From Acidobacteriota bacterium (lineage in GTDB: Bacteria > Acidobacteriota > Thermoanaerobaculia > Multivoradales > Multivoraceae): 64,000 nt of DNA. Each line of letters opens with the position of its first letter. Position 1 is the first letter of the stretch. The notes beneath the pieces were generated by a model, which worked only from the letters and a program-made list of their open reading frames with translations, made no database searches and was not told where the DNA came from. The stretch covers positions 1-64,000 of the forward strand of contig JAPPCR010000014.1 in assembly GCA_028875725.1 (NCBI GenBank). Reading direction: 5' to 3'. A program made the position numbers and the translations under genes. Below are positions 52,494-61,091 of this stretch, piece after piece.

Positions 52494-53671
52494 GCCTCTA
52501 CCTTCTCGAGGAGCGGGCCGTCCTCGGATGCGGCCGCTCGGCCTATTGTCAGTGTAGCGCGGTACAACTCCCGGTACCGCGCGACGATCCGGCCACGGTC
52601 GAAGCGGGAACGTGCCCACTCGCGGCCGTGCGCCGCGAAGGCCTGCCGCCGCGATGGATCGCTCAGAAGGGCCACGCAGCTCGCCGCCAGCGCCTCCACG
52701 TCGCCGACGGGGCAGAGCAATCCGTTGCGGTTCTCGCTGACCACTTCCGGAACGCCCCCGGTGCGGGTCGCCACCACCGGGACGCCGAGAGCCAGGGCCT
52801 CGAGCGACGCCAGGCCGAAGCTCTCACTCTCCGAAGCCGAAAGGAACAGGTCGCCCTGCTCCAGGATCGGTTCCACATGGGCCTGGTTGCCGAGGAAGGT
52901 CACGTGGTCCGCGATCCCCAGTTCGAGGCACTGGCGCTCGGCGGCGGCCCGCTCCGGACCATCACCCACCATGCAGAGCTGCGCCGGCATCTCCCGCCGC
53001 ACGAGCGCGAACGCCGCGATGACGTCCTTCGCGCGCTTGACCGGACGGAAGTTCGAAACGTGGACGATTCTCCCCGGCGCGCCGGCGTCCGGCGCCGGCC
53101 CGTCTCGGCGGCCTCCGGCGGCCGGCGGCACGAAGTTGGGAATCACGTCGACCGCTTCGTCAAGAGAGAAACGCTCCGTCGCCTCGCGCGCCAGGGCCTC
53201 GGACGGCGCCGTGACGCGATCGCTGCTCCGCAGCGCCCAGCCGACGACGTCCGCGTAGCTGGGCCGCGCGCCCACGAGGGTCACGTCCGTGCCGTGGACC
53301 GTGGTGACGATCGGGCACGGCGGTTGATCGCCCCCGCCTTCCGCGAGCAGCCGTCTGGCCAGCAGCGCGGCCACGGCGTGCGGCGCGGCGTAGTGGGCGT
53401 GCAGGACGTCGAGACGAGCGGCCGCGGCGACCTGGGCCAGGCGGTTGGCAAGGGCCAGCGTCTGCAGCGGCCGATCGAACAGGCCGTACTCCTGGATCTC
53501 GGATCCGTCGACGCGGTGGAAGTGAACGCCAGGCCGTTCGCTCAGCCGCGGGGGTCTGTCCGAACTGACGACATGGACGATGTCGCCGCCCTCGGCCAGC
53601 GCGAGAGCCAGCTCCGAGGCAACGACGCCGGAGCCTCCGAAGCTCGGTAAGCAGCAGATTCCTACTCGCAT
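52490..53671 (-). CDS. bshA: N-acetyl-alpha-D-glucosaminyl L-malate synthase BshA
   Basis: A 393-residue GT4 glycosyltransferase, first step of bacillithiol synthesis: UDP-GlcNAc plus L-malate. PSFGGSGVVASELALALAEG at the N-terminus is diagnostic. TTVHGTDVTLVGARPSY, VSNFRPVKRAKDVI, and SASESESFGLASLEALALGV (donor-binding Glu) follow. It stands 11 bp after bshC. The deacetylase bshB is not in the window. Confidence 0.93.
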   Translation of the reverse strand: MRVGICCLPSFGGSGVVASELALALAEGGDIVHVVSSDRPPRLSERPGVHFHRVDGSEIQEYGLFDRPLQTLALANRLAQVAAAARLDVLHAHYAAPHAVAALLARRLLAEGGGDQPPCPIVTTVHGTDVTLVGARPSYADVVGWALRSSDRVTAPSEALAREATERFSLDEAVDVIPNFVPPAAGGRRDGPAPDAGAPGRIVHVSNFRPVKRAKDVIAAFALVRREMPAQLCMVGDGPERAAAERQCLELGIADHVTFLGNQAHVEPILEQGDLFLSASESESFGLASLEALALGVPVVATRTGGVPEVVSENRNGLLCPVGDVEALAASCVALLSDPSRRQAFAAHGREWARSRFDRGRIVARYRELYRATLTIGRAAASEDGPLLEKVEA

Positions 53672-53682
53672 CGGATCCTCTT

Positions 53683-55374
53683 CTACGCGCGCGGAGGAAA
53701 ACCGGTTTCGTTCTTGGCCGCTGTTTCGTCGGCGGCCCGGCGAGCGCGGGCCAGCGACAGGGGTTGCAGGTGGCGCGGATCCCTGTCGATCGACCCGAGT
53801 TCCCGAACCAGCGCGCGGCCATACGACGCCAGACAGTGAAGGGACGTGAACTCCCGCTCCTGGAGCTTGCCGTTCGGCAGGCAGTGCGCACGCAGCCTCA
53901 TGACCCGTCCGCGCAGCACCTCGTCACGGCGGGCTGCCGCGGCAACGACGCGCCGCTCGAAGAGCGCGAAGGTCCGTTTCAGGTTCGCTCCCGTCTTCTT
54001 CCACGCGACTCCCAGAGACTCGTCGACCGAGGTCTGTCCCGCCGCCAGATCGTCGATTGCCGCTTCCAGCTTCTCGCTGGCGGCGCCGAGGAAGTCGAGG
54101 TCGAGGCGGGAGGCCAGGAGCTCGTCGAGTTCATCGGGCCCGGAGAGCACGGCCGCCAGGTCGATTCCTTCCGCTTCCAGTGCGTCCAGCCAGCGACGTT
54201 CCCGGGCACCGAGCAGCACGACCTGGGGACGAAGGACGATGGCCGGGGGAGGTACGTCGACCGCGCCGTAGAGAACGCGCGCCTGGGTCATGTAAGCGAG
54301 TTCGCCCGGGCCGAGGACCTGAAGCGCCGTGCCGAACACCGCGTCCTGGACCAGAGGACGCGCCAACACGCCGGGGCTCAGGGACTCCGGCTGCCGGTCG
54401 AGGCCTTCGAGCAGAGCGCCGACCTCACCGGCGCCTCCGCCGCGCAACCGGTAACCCCCGTTCTCCGTCCATGTGACCCGCCGCCGCTCGCCGGCATCGT
54501 CGATCAGGAACAGGGGCGCTTCGCCCCGGCGCGACCGGACCTGCAGCCGGACTCCGCGCCGGTCCAGTTCCGCCCCCGCCGACTCGAGAACCGCGTCGAC
54601 CTCGCGCCGGCCTTGGATCAGCCGGCGCAGCACCGGCACCGACGCCTCTTTCAGCGCGGGGAGCTGCGAGTCGACGAGCAGCGGGCAGCGATCGCCGAGA
54701 AACCGCGCCATGAGCCGCGCGAAGGACTCCGTGAAGCAGCGATCCGGCTCCAGGTCGTTCCGGCAATCGTCCAGCCGGCGGCGGTAGTCATCGTTCGGCG
54801 CCGCGTCCCGGACCCTGGCCAACAGGGCGGCGGCCCCGGGTCCGAGATGACGGCCGCCGACCGGCACGAGCGGCTCCGGATCCTCGCCCAGGGTGAGCGC
54901 TTCCGGACCCGCCGGCGGAAACCAGGCGCGGGCCACCTCGGCATAGTCGTGGTCCTCGGACGCCATCCAGAACAGGGGCACGGCGCGCCGGCCGCGGCGC
55001 GTCAGGGCTTCGGCCCAGCGGACGCAGGCCGCGGCCTTGGTCAGGGTGAACAGCGGACCCGCCGCGAGGCCGCACTGCTGGCCCGTTACGACGACCAGCG
55101 TCGCCGGGTCGGCAAGAGCTTCGGCGAGGCCGGCCGCGCCCTGGTGGCCGTAGCGCTCGTTGGCCTCGGCAAGGGCCCCGGCGACGGTGCCGCGGTCGGT
55201 CGCCGGGTCCGCCGGCGCCTTCACCTGGTCCTCCTCGCCCGGCAGCACGAACCTCAACGGCTCGAGCAGGTCGAGGTCCCGGCCGTCCAGGAAGCGCCGC
55301 GGCAAATCGCCGAGCAGCCCGCAAGCGCAGAGGTCGGGGCCACTCGTGGCGGCGCTCTGGGGGCGGTTCGGCAC
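53683..55374 (-). CDS. bshC: Putative cysteine ligase BshC
   Basis: A 563-residue BshC, last step of bacillithiol synthesis, adding Cys to GlcN-malate. Hallmarks are LVVVTGQQCGLAAGPLFTLT, PLFWMASEDHDYAEVARAW and the coiled-coil insertion near EKLEAAIDDLAAGQTSVDES. The end reads RMRLRAHCLPNGKLQEREF-like, as in known BshC proteins. GTG 55374 start, no strong ribosome site. Faces dusB on the other strand with 43 bp between starts. Confidence 0.92.
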   Translation of the reverse strand: MPNRPQSAATSGPDLCACGLLGDLPRRFLDGRDLDLLEPLRFVLPGEEDQVKAPADPATDRGTVAGALAEANERYGHQGAAGLAEALADPATLVVVTGQQCGLAAGPLFTLTKAAACVRWAEALTRRGRRAVPLFWMASEDHDYAEVARAWFPPAGPEALTLGEDPEPLVPVGGRHLGPGAAALLARVRDAAPNDDYRRRLDDCRNDLEPDRCFTESFARLMARFLGDRCPLLVDSQLPALKEASVPVLRRLIQGRREVDAVLESAGAELDRRGVRLQVRSRRGEAPLFLIDDAGERRRVTWTENGGYRLRGGGAGEVGALLEGLDRQPESLSPGVLARPLVQDAVFGTALQVLGPGELAYMTQARVLYGAVDVPPPAIVLRPQVVLLGARERRWLDALEAEGIDLAAVLSGPDELDELLASRLDLDFLGAASEKLEAAIDDLAAGQTSVDESLGVAWKKTGANLKRTFALFERRVVAAAARRDEVLRGRVMRLRAHCLPNGKLQEREFTSLHCLASYGRALVRELGSIDRDPRHLQPLSLARARRAADETAAKNETGFPPRA

Positions 55375-55417
55375 GGCGACTGATCCTAGCGCCGCAAGGC
55401 CTTAGAATCGGACTCCC

Positions 55418-56449
55418 ATGACTGCGTCGCCGCCAACGATGCCGGCGCTCGAGCCGATGGTCATCGGCCGGGGTGACCGCGCCGTGACGATCGAACCGCC
55501 CCTGTTCCTGGCGCCGATGGCCGGCGTGACGGACCGGGACTTCCGGTTGATCGTCCGTCGCATCGGCGGCGTCGGCCTGGTGTCGATGGAGTTCATCTCC
55601 TCGCGGGCGATCGTCGACGGCAACCAGCGCACGCGGGACCTCATGTACTTCGCCGAGGAAGAGCGGCCGCTGGCGATCCAGATCTACGGCTCGGACGCGG
55701 AAACGATGGCGGAGGCGGCCGAGGTCGTCGAAGAGCTCGGCCCCGACGTCTGCGACATCAACATGGGCTGTCCGGCCAACAAGGTGCTGAAGGGCTGCGC
55801 CGGCGCCGCGCTGATGGGCGACCTCGACCTGGCCGGCCGCATCATCCGCGAGGTGCGGAGCCGCATCCGGATTCCGCTGACGGTCAAGTTCCGGCTCGGT
55901 CTCAACCACACCGAGACCAACTACCTCGACCTGGGGCGCCTCTGCGAGGACCTCGGCGTCGACGCCGTCACGATGCACGCGCGGACCGCGAAGCAGATGT
56001 TCCGGGGGGAAGCGGACTGGACGCACCTGGCCCGGCTCAAGGAGGCCCTGAGCATCCCGGTCATCGGCAACGGCGACATCACTACCCCCGAGGACGCCGA
56101 GCGACTGCTCCGGCAGACCGGCTGCGACGGCGTCATGGTGGGCCGCGGCGCCACCCGCAACCCGTGGATCTTCCACCAGATCCGGAGCCACCTGCTCGGC
56201 ACGGAAGCGCCAGAGCCCACGCTGATCGACCGGCGCGACCTGATCCTGGGCCACTTTCACATGGTGGCAGAACGGGAAGCCAACCGCTTCGCACTGCACA
56301 AGCTGCGGAAGTTCACCGGCTGGTACACCTACGGACTACCCAACGGCAAGCGCCTGCGCCAGCAGATCCAGCAACTCGACACCGTGGAGAAGTTCCTGGT
56401 CGCGGTCGAGGCCTTCTTCGACCAGCAGCTCGACGACCTGGCCGCCTAG
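55418..56449 (+). CDS. dusB: tRNA-dihydrouridine synthase (DusB type)
   Basis: A 343-residue FMN enzyme that reduces uridines in tRNA. LFLAPMAGVTDRDFR binds flavin, QIYGSDAETMAEAA and DINMGCPANKVLKGCAGAAL contain the catalytic Cys, FRLGLNHTETNYLDLG and VIGNGDITTPEDAE follow, and GVMVGRGATRNPWIF closes the barrel. The C-terminal helical part ends near QQLDDLAA. Order and length fit DusB. Confidence 0.94.
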   Translation: MTASPPTMPALEPMVIGRGDRAVTIEPPLFLAPMAGVTDRDFRLIVRRIGGVGLVSMEFISSRAIVDGNQRTRDLMYFAEEERPLAIQIYGSDAETMAEAAEVVEELGPDVCDINMGCPANKVLKGCAGAALMGDLDLAGRIIREVRSRIRIPLTVKFRLGLNHTETNYLDLGRLCEDLGVDAVTMHARTAKQMFRGEADWTHLARLKEALSIPVIGNGDITTPEDAERLLRQTGCDGVMVGRGATRNPWIFHQIRSHLLGTEAPEPTLIDRRDLILGHFHMVAEREANRFALHKLRKFTGWYTYGLPNGKRLRQQIQQLDTVEKFLVAVEAFFDQQLDDLAA

Positions 56450-56470
56450 GGCGCCAGGCAGGCCGCCCCC

Positions 56471-56956
56471 GTGGACCCACCGTATGAGATCGAACTCGAT
56501 CTGACGCCCGACGAAGCGCTCGAAGCGCTCTCCGACGGCGCCGATGCCTGGAACGGTACCTGGCATCGCCAGGGTACGGGCGGCCAATTGATCCTGCCGG
56601 TGGCCGCCGGCGTCCGCCACGGCGTTCTCTACGGCTCCGTCTCCGTCCAGCCGAGCGGCGAAGGAGTCCGCGTGACGTACCACGTGGACCGCTCGGAGTA
56701 CGCCACGAACGCCGGCGCGGTCGGCATCCTGGCCCTGGGCGCCCTGGGCGTGCTTGCCATGCTGGCCTGGCCCCTGCTGCCTGGAACCTCCCCGAACCTG
56801 GCCGGCAGCGGCTTCATCCTCATCCTGCTGGCGTGGCTGGTCGTCGGCTCCAGGTTGAGGCACCGCGGCGCGGCGGAGTTCCTGGCCAGCCTCGGGCCGC
56901 GGCCGGGCGAGACTCCGCAGGGACCGTTCGCTCCGCGCCAGAACGAGACCACCTAG
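56471..56956 (+). CDS. Small membrane protein of unknown function
   Basis: A 161-residue protein from GTG 56471, 21 bp after dusB. A soluble N-terminal half of about 80 residues (YEIELDLTPDEALEALSDGA) is followed by two membrane helices (GILALGALGVLAMLAWPLL and GFILILLAWLVVGSRL) and a Pro-rich tail. No family recognised. The stop codon lies inside the 29-bp hairpin repeat. Confidence 0.65.
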   Translation: MDPPYEIELDLTPDEALEALSDGADAWNGTWHRQGTGGQLILPVAAGVRHGVLYGSVSVQPSGEGVRVTYHVDRSEYATNAGAVGILALGALGVLAMLAWPLLPGTSPNLAGSGFILILLAWLVVGSRLRHRGAAEFLASLGPRPGETPQGPFAPRQNETT

Positions 56957-56980
56957 TGACCCGGGTCTTCTGACCCGGGC
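56952..56980. repeat. 29-bp hairpin repeat, copy 2
   Basis: Identical to 46233-46261: CCTAGTGA, then the 8-bp stem CCCGGGTC/GACCCGGG with a TTCT loop. It overlaps the TAG of the membrane-protein gene and probably ends its transcript or stabilises its 3' end. Confidence 0.7.
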
Positions 56981-57009
56981 CCCTTCGCTCCGCGACCCGC
57001 AGCGAGTGA

Positions 57010-57027
57010 CCATGGTCATGACCATGG
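57010..57027. promoter_or_regulatory. 18-bp perfect palindrome upstream of Phd/PIN operon
   Basis: CCATGGTCATGACCATGG is its own reverse complement. It ends 29 bp before the antitoxin ATG, in the expected promoter region. Phd/YefM antitoxins bind such palindromes as dimers to repress their operon, so this is the likely operator. Confidence 0.6.
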
Positions 57028-57056
57028 CCCGCAGGTCTGATACCGTCGGCGGCACC

Positions 57057-57329
57057 ATGGAACGGACGATCAAGGCCTCCGAGTTCAAGGCCACCTGTCT
57101 GAAGCTGATGGACGAAGTCGCCGAAACCGGCGACGAGGTCGTCATCACGAAGAACGGCGAGCCGGTGTCGCGCCTGGTGCCGTACCGGGAGAAGCCGAAG
57201 AGCCTCTTCGGTTGTCTCCGGGGCCAGATGGAGATAACGGGCGACATCATGTCTCCTCTGGACGAGGAGTGGGCCAAGTGGGACGAAGAGCGGAAGGTCG
57301 CCCTGATCCTGGGCGAGGATCCCGACTGA
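57057..57329 (+). CDS. Phd/YefM-family antitoxin
   Basis: A 90-residue antitoxin. TIKASEFKATCLKLMDEVAE is followed by GDEVVITKNGEPVSRLVPY, the Phd DNA-binding fold. The C-terminal part (SPLDEEWAKWDEERKVALIL) is the toxin-neutralising tail. ATG 57057 is chosen by family length. The toxin gene begins 13 bp after the stop. Palindrome 57010-57027 is the likely autoregulatory operator. Confidence 0.87.
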   Translation: MERTIKASEFKATCLKLMDEVAETGDEVVITKNGEPVSRLVPYREKPKSLFGCLRGQMEITGDIMSPLDEEWAKWDEERKVALILGEDPD

Positions 57330-57342
57330 GTAGGAGCGTCCC

Positions 57343-57741
57343 CTGCTACTACTCGATACGCACATTCTCCTGTGGATGACCTTCGGCGACCGGCGCTTTG
57401 GTCCCGCTGCCCGCCGTGCCACTGATGAAGCGCTCGTCGCGGGCGACGCCGCAGTGTCGGCGATTTCGTTCTGGGAGATCGCGTTGCTCGTACAGAAGCG
57501 CCGCATCAGATTGCCTTGGGAAGCAGAAGCACTAAGGCGGTACTTGCTCGATCACGGTCTCAAGGAGCTCCCAGTAGACGGAGAGGTCGGGGTGCGTTCA
57601 ATCCTCCTCACCGAGCTTCCCGGCGATCCAGCCGACCGGATCATCGTTGCCACCGCGCTGAATGGCCACCGTCTGGTGACCGCCGACCGGCAGTTACTCG
57701 ACTGGCCCGGCCAGATTCAGCGGCTCAGAGCCACCGACTGA
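57343..57741 (+). CDS. PIN-domain (VapC-like) toxin, probable CTG start
   Basis: A 132-residue PIN-domain RNase toxin. The family start LLLLDTHILLW is encoded from 57343, where the only available initiation codon is CTG; AGGAG at 57332-57336 is six bases upstream and an in-frame TAG stands at 57331-57333. The first downstream ATG (57376) would remove the catalytic Asp5. Later acidic positions are in SFWEIALL and DPADRIIVATAL with the final TADRQLLDW. It is partner to the Phd antitoxin. Confidence 0.8.
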   Translation: MLLLDTHILLWMTFGDRRFGPAARRATDEALVAGDAAVSAISFWEIALLVQKRRIRLPWEAEALRRYLLDHGLKELPVDGEVGVRSILLTELPGDPADRIIVATALNGHRLVTADRQLLDWPGQIQRLRATD

Positions 57742-57751
57742 AGGTGGACCG

Positions 57752-57782
57752 CACACTGGGTGCGCCGGCGTCCCCGCCGGCT
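57752..57782 (-). repeat. Interspersed hairpin element, copy F
   Basis: Reverse orientation, identical over 31 bp to copies A and D (stem GCCGGCG/CGCCGGC, GGGA loop, tail GCACCCAGTGTG). It lies between the PIN toxin stop and the acylase start. Confidence 0.8.
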
Positions 57783-57833
57783 GCCGCCGCGATCACGTCC
57801 CTGCGAACTCGCCGTGCGATACTCGCCGGCCCA

Positions 57834-60059
57834 ATGCGCTTGAGTCACTCCCGGATGAGCCGGCTCGCTACGGCGGCCCTCGCGCTCGCTGTCATCGGCT
57901 GCGCGGCCGAGCCAGAAACCGGGCAAGGCCCGTCAGCACCGCCGGCACCCGCAGCGCAGGGAGCTCCCGCCTGGGCCGCCGACGTTGTCATCCACCGCGA
58001 CGAATGGGGGGTACCGCACATCAAGGCATCCACCGACGCCGCGGTCGCCTTCGGCTCCGCCTGGGCCCAGTGCGAGGACCACTTCTTCCAGCTCGAGGAC
58101 ACCTACATCAAGGCGCTCGGGCGGTACGCCGAGGTCGTCGGCGAGTCGGGCTTCCGCAGCGACCTCGAGGTCGCCCTCTTCGACCTCGTGGGGACCTCCC
58201 GCCGCGACTTCCCGAACCTGCCCGAGCACATCCGCCAGGTCGCCGAGGCCTTCGCGGCCGGCTACAACTACTACCTGGAGCGGCACCCCGAGGAGAAGCC
58301 GCGACTGCTGACGCGCATGGAGCCCTTCCACGTGCTCGCCTTCGAGCGCTACATGATCCTCGGCCGACTGCTCGGCGCCACCCACGCTCCACGCGGCCGG
58401 CTCCCTCGGCTGGCCGAGGAGCTGGCCGCGTCGCTCGGCTCGAACCAGTGGGCCGTCGCTCCGTCCAAGACGCGCGACGGCAACGCGATGCTGTTCATCA
58501 ACCCCCACCAGCCCTGGTACGGCTCCGGCATGTTCACGGAGATGCACGTCGTGAGCGACGAGGGGCTCAACTTCTCGGGCGCCATGTACCCGGGCGGCCC
58601 GCTCCCGACCGCCGGCTTCAACGAGCGGCTCGGCTGGGCGTACACGGTCAACGCCGCCGACATCTCGGACACCTACCGTTTGACCTTCGACCACCCGAGC
58701 GACCCGCTCAAGTACCGCTACGGCGAAGGCTACCGGCAGGCCGAGGAGTGGAGCGCCACCATCCACGTCCTGAGCGATGACGGCAGTCTCGAACCGCGCG
58801 AGGTCGGGCTCCGGCGCTCGCACTACGGCCCGATCATCGCCAGGGAAGACGAGGACCACTACCTCGCCGCCCGCGTGCCGCGCCTGTACGAGGGCAGCCG
58901 CATGGTCCAGGCGCTGGCGCAGGCCAAGGCGCGGACCTTCGAGGAGTGGTACGCCGCCGTCTCGATGCAACTGCTGCAGACCTTCAACACGACCTACGCC
59001 GACGCCGACGGCAACATCTTCTACCTCTACAACGGGACGTTCGCCCGCCGCGACCCGTCGGTCGACTGGACCAGGCCCGTCGACGGCGCCGACCCGAACA
59101 ACGAGTGGGGTCCGTTCCACCCGATCGAGGAGCTGCCGCAGGTCCTCAATCCACCGTCCGGGTTCGTCCAGAACTGCAACTCGACGCCCTTCACGACGAC
59201 CGACGACGGCAACCCCTCGCTGCTCGACTTCCCGCCCTACATGGTCGAGGACAAGCACGACGACAAGCGCCGGGCCAAGGTGGCCCGCTACCTGCTGCGC
59301 AACGCCCGTGATCTCACCTTCGAGGACTTCCAGGACCTCGCCTACGACACGACCCTCTACTGGCCGATGACGGAGATCCCCGTCTACGCCCGCCGCCTCG
59401 AGCAGCTCGAGCGCACCGATCCGGACCTCGCCGACCGCGTGCGCCCCTACCTGGAGCATCTGCTGGACTGGGACTACAGGAGTTCGCTCACCTCCACGCA
59501 GGCGACGCTGGCCGTCGGCTGGTACGAGGAGCTCTACGGCCGCGGCTATCCGGTCGAGACCCTGAAACCCGAGTACGTGAACGACATGCCCGCGCGGTTC
59601 GTCGCCCTGGAGCGGGCCGCCGAGAAGCTGACCGAGCTTTACGGCGACTGGAAGGTGCCCTACGGCGACATCCACCGCATCCAGCGCCACGCGAACCAGC
59701 CCTCGGCCGGGGCCGTCCCCTTCTCGGACGACGAACCCAGTCTGCCGCTGGCCGGCGTCCGCGGCCCCCTCGGCGTCGCCTTCACGCTCTACCACTCGCC
59801 GCCCACAACCCTCGAGACCGGCGAAGAGCGGAAGCTCCGCTACGCTGCGACCGGCGCCTCCTACATGGCCGTCTACGAGTTCGGCGAGAAGACCCGCGGA
59901 GCGAGTTACCTCCACTACGGCCAGAGCCACCGGCCCGAGTCGCCCCACTTCTTCGACCAGGCGCGGTTGCTCTCGGAGAGACGATTCAAGCCGGCGTGGA
60001 TCCATTGGGAGGACGTGGAGGCAAACACGGTGCGCGCGTATAGACCGGGCGAGTTCTGA
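57834..60059 (+). CDS. Penicillin-acylase family N-terminal-nucleophile hydrolase, lipoprotein
   Basis: A 741-residue Ntn-hydrolase that cleaves amides such as acyl-homoserine lactones or beta-lactam side chains. Signal with lipobox VIGC. The alpha chain has DEWGVPHIKASTDAAVAFGS; autoprocessing is expected at LGSNQW, freeing Ser203 as nucleophile. The beta chain has NPHQPWYGSGMFTEMHVV and NGTFARRDPSVDW. The family gives PvdQ, AhlM-like and cephalosporin acylases; the substrate is open. ATG 57834 fits the signal peptide. Confidence 0.9.
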   Translation: MRLSHSRMSRLATAALALAVIGCAAEPETGQGPSAPPAPAAQGAPAWAADVVIHRDEWGVPHIKASTDAAVAFGSAWAQCEDHFFQLEDTYIKALGRYAEVVGESGFRSDLEVALFDLVGTSRRDFPNLPEHIRQVAEAFAAGYNYYLERHPEEKPRLLTRMEPFHVLAFERYMILGRLLGATHAPRGRLPRLAEELAASLGSNQWAVAPSKTRDGNAMLFINPHQPWYGSGMFTEMHVVSDEGLNFSGAMYPGGPLPTAGFNERLGWAYTVNAADISDTYRLTFDHPSDPLKYRYGEGYRQAEEWSATIHVLSDDGSLEPREVGLRRSHYGPIIAREDEDHYLAARVPRLYEGSRMVQALAQAKARTFEEWYAAVSMQLLQTFNTTYADADGNIFYLYNGTFARRDPSVDWTRPVDGADPNNEWGPFHPIEELPQVLNPPSGFVQNCNSTPFTTTDDGNPSLLDFPPYMVEDKHDDKRRAKVARYLLRNARDLTFEDFQDLAYDTTLYWPMTEIPVYARRLEQLERTDPDLADRVRPYLEHLLDWDYRSSLTSTQATLAVGWYEELYGRGYPVETLKPEYVNDMPARFVALERAAEKLTELYGDWKVPYGDIHRIQRHANQPSAGAVPFSDDEPSLPLAGVRGPLGVAFTLYHSPPTTLETGEERKLRYAATGASYMAVYEFGEKTRGASYLHYGQSHRPESPHFFDQARLLSERRFKPAWIHWEDVEANTVRAYRPGEF

Positions 60060-60120
60060 GGGCAGCCCCTAGGCCGCCTGAACGAGGCCGGCCGTTGGCG
60101 AGGCTTGCTACGCTCCGAGC

Positions 60121-60645
60121 GTGAAGGTCGGCCGCCACTTGGTGCTTCTGGTCTGCGCGGCTCTTGTCGCTACGGCGACCGTTGCCGACTGCGAGGAAGG
60201 CCTTGCCGCTCTCGAGGCCGGCGACTACGAGGAGAGCAGCGGCCAGACCACGGAAGCGATCGCCGCCTCCGAGCAGGCGATCCGGAGCGCCATCTCCGCC
60301 GACCCGGGGTGGCGAGCACACTGCGCCCTGGGTGAGGTCCTCACCCGCCAGGGCCGGTACCGGGCCGCCAAGAAGGAGTTCAAGACCGCCCTGGGGCTTG
60401 TCGTCGGCTCAGACCGGAAGGTGGTGTGGAGTTGGCTCGGCCATCTCTACTGGCAGCAGCAGCGTTACACGAGGGCCGAACGGGCATGGGAGAAGGCAGG
60501 CGAGTTCGCGCCCCCGGCGAGGGTGCGTGAGGGCATCCCCCGGCAGCCCTTCGGCACCGGGTTGATCGAAGTCAACCATCCTCGACAGAAGGGCCCCGCC
60601 TGGCTGCCGCACGGGTCACCCGCGCCCGTTCCCGTGGACGGTTAA
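60121..60645 (+). CDS. Small secreted TPR-like protein
   Basis: A 174-residue protein from GTG 60121 with a signal segment (LVLLVCAALVATATVA). Residues about 30-130 make about three helical hairpins in the TPR rhythm (AHCALGEVLTRQGRYRAAKK, VWSWLGHLYWQQQRYTRAER). The tail is Pro-rich. Probably a periplasmic scaffold. It ends 39 bp before the tmRNA. Confidence 0.7.
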   Translation: MKVGRHLVLLVCAALVATATVADCEEGLAALEAGDYEESSGQTTEAIAASEQAIRSAISADPGWRAHCALGEVLTRQGRYRAAKKEFKTALGLVVGSDRKVVWSWLGHLYWQQQRYTRAERAWEKAGEFAPPARVREGIPRQPFGTGLIEVNHPRQKGPAWLPHGSPAPVPVDG

Positions 60646-60684
60646 CGGCTCGACTGCAGCAATACGGTAGAATCGCGGGTCCCT

Positions 60685-61032
60685 GGGGGCGCATGGCTTC
60701 GACGGGAGATCATGCGGTTCGGGGGTTGCGTGCCGAGTCCGACTCGTTAACCGGATTTTTGACACTCGCCAACGACGAATTGGCACTGGCGGCTTAGAAG
60801 CCGTCACGGTCCTGCCGGAGCCTTGATTCGCGGCGCCGTCAGGAGCGACACTCAAAGTGGATCAAACGCCTGAGCGCGGCTCTGAACTCAGGCCGGATCA
60901 CTTCGGGGCTAGACCGCTGGCCGTGGTGGCCTTCTACCCAAGCCGGCGGCGACTGATCGAGTGAAGGCTACGCACGTAGATCCCTCGCGCCGAGTCTCGC
61001 GGACGTGGGTTCGATTCCCACCGCCTCCACCA
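60685..61032 (+). ncRNA. ssrA: tmRNA (transfer-messenger RNA)
   Basis: A 348-nt molecule that rescues stalled ribosomes. The 5' end GGGGGCGCATGGCTTCGACGG pairs with the 3' end CGCCTCC before encoded CCA, and the T-arm is GTGGGTTCGATTCCCAC. The tag frame at 60768-60797 reads Ala-Asn-Asp-Glu-Leu-Ala-Leu-Ala-Ala then TAG, a nine-residue proteolysis tag. A -10-like TAGAAT at 60668-60673 stands 11 bases upstream. No integrase or repeated 3' end is seen. Confidence 0.95.
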
Positions 61033-61091
61033 TCCATCCATCGGTCAGGCCATAATGCCTGGACACCTACCACTTGGGAGGTACCGGACCG

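Noticed and set aside
57376..57741. ATG 57376 as start of the PIN toxin
   Set aside because: It would remove the first catalytic Asp and the whole first strand, and no ribosome site precedes it.
60685..61032. tmRNA as an integration site of a mobile island
   Set aside because: No integrase gene and no repeated copy of the tmRNA 3' end was found downstream; the next gene is an ordinary receptor.
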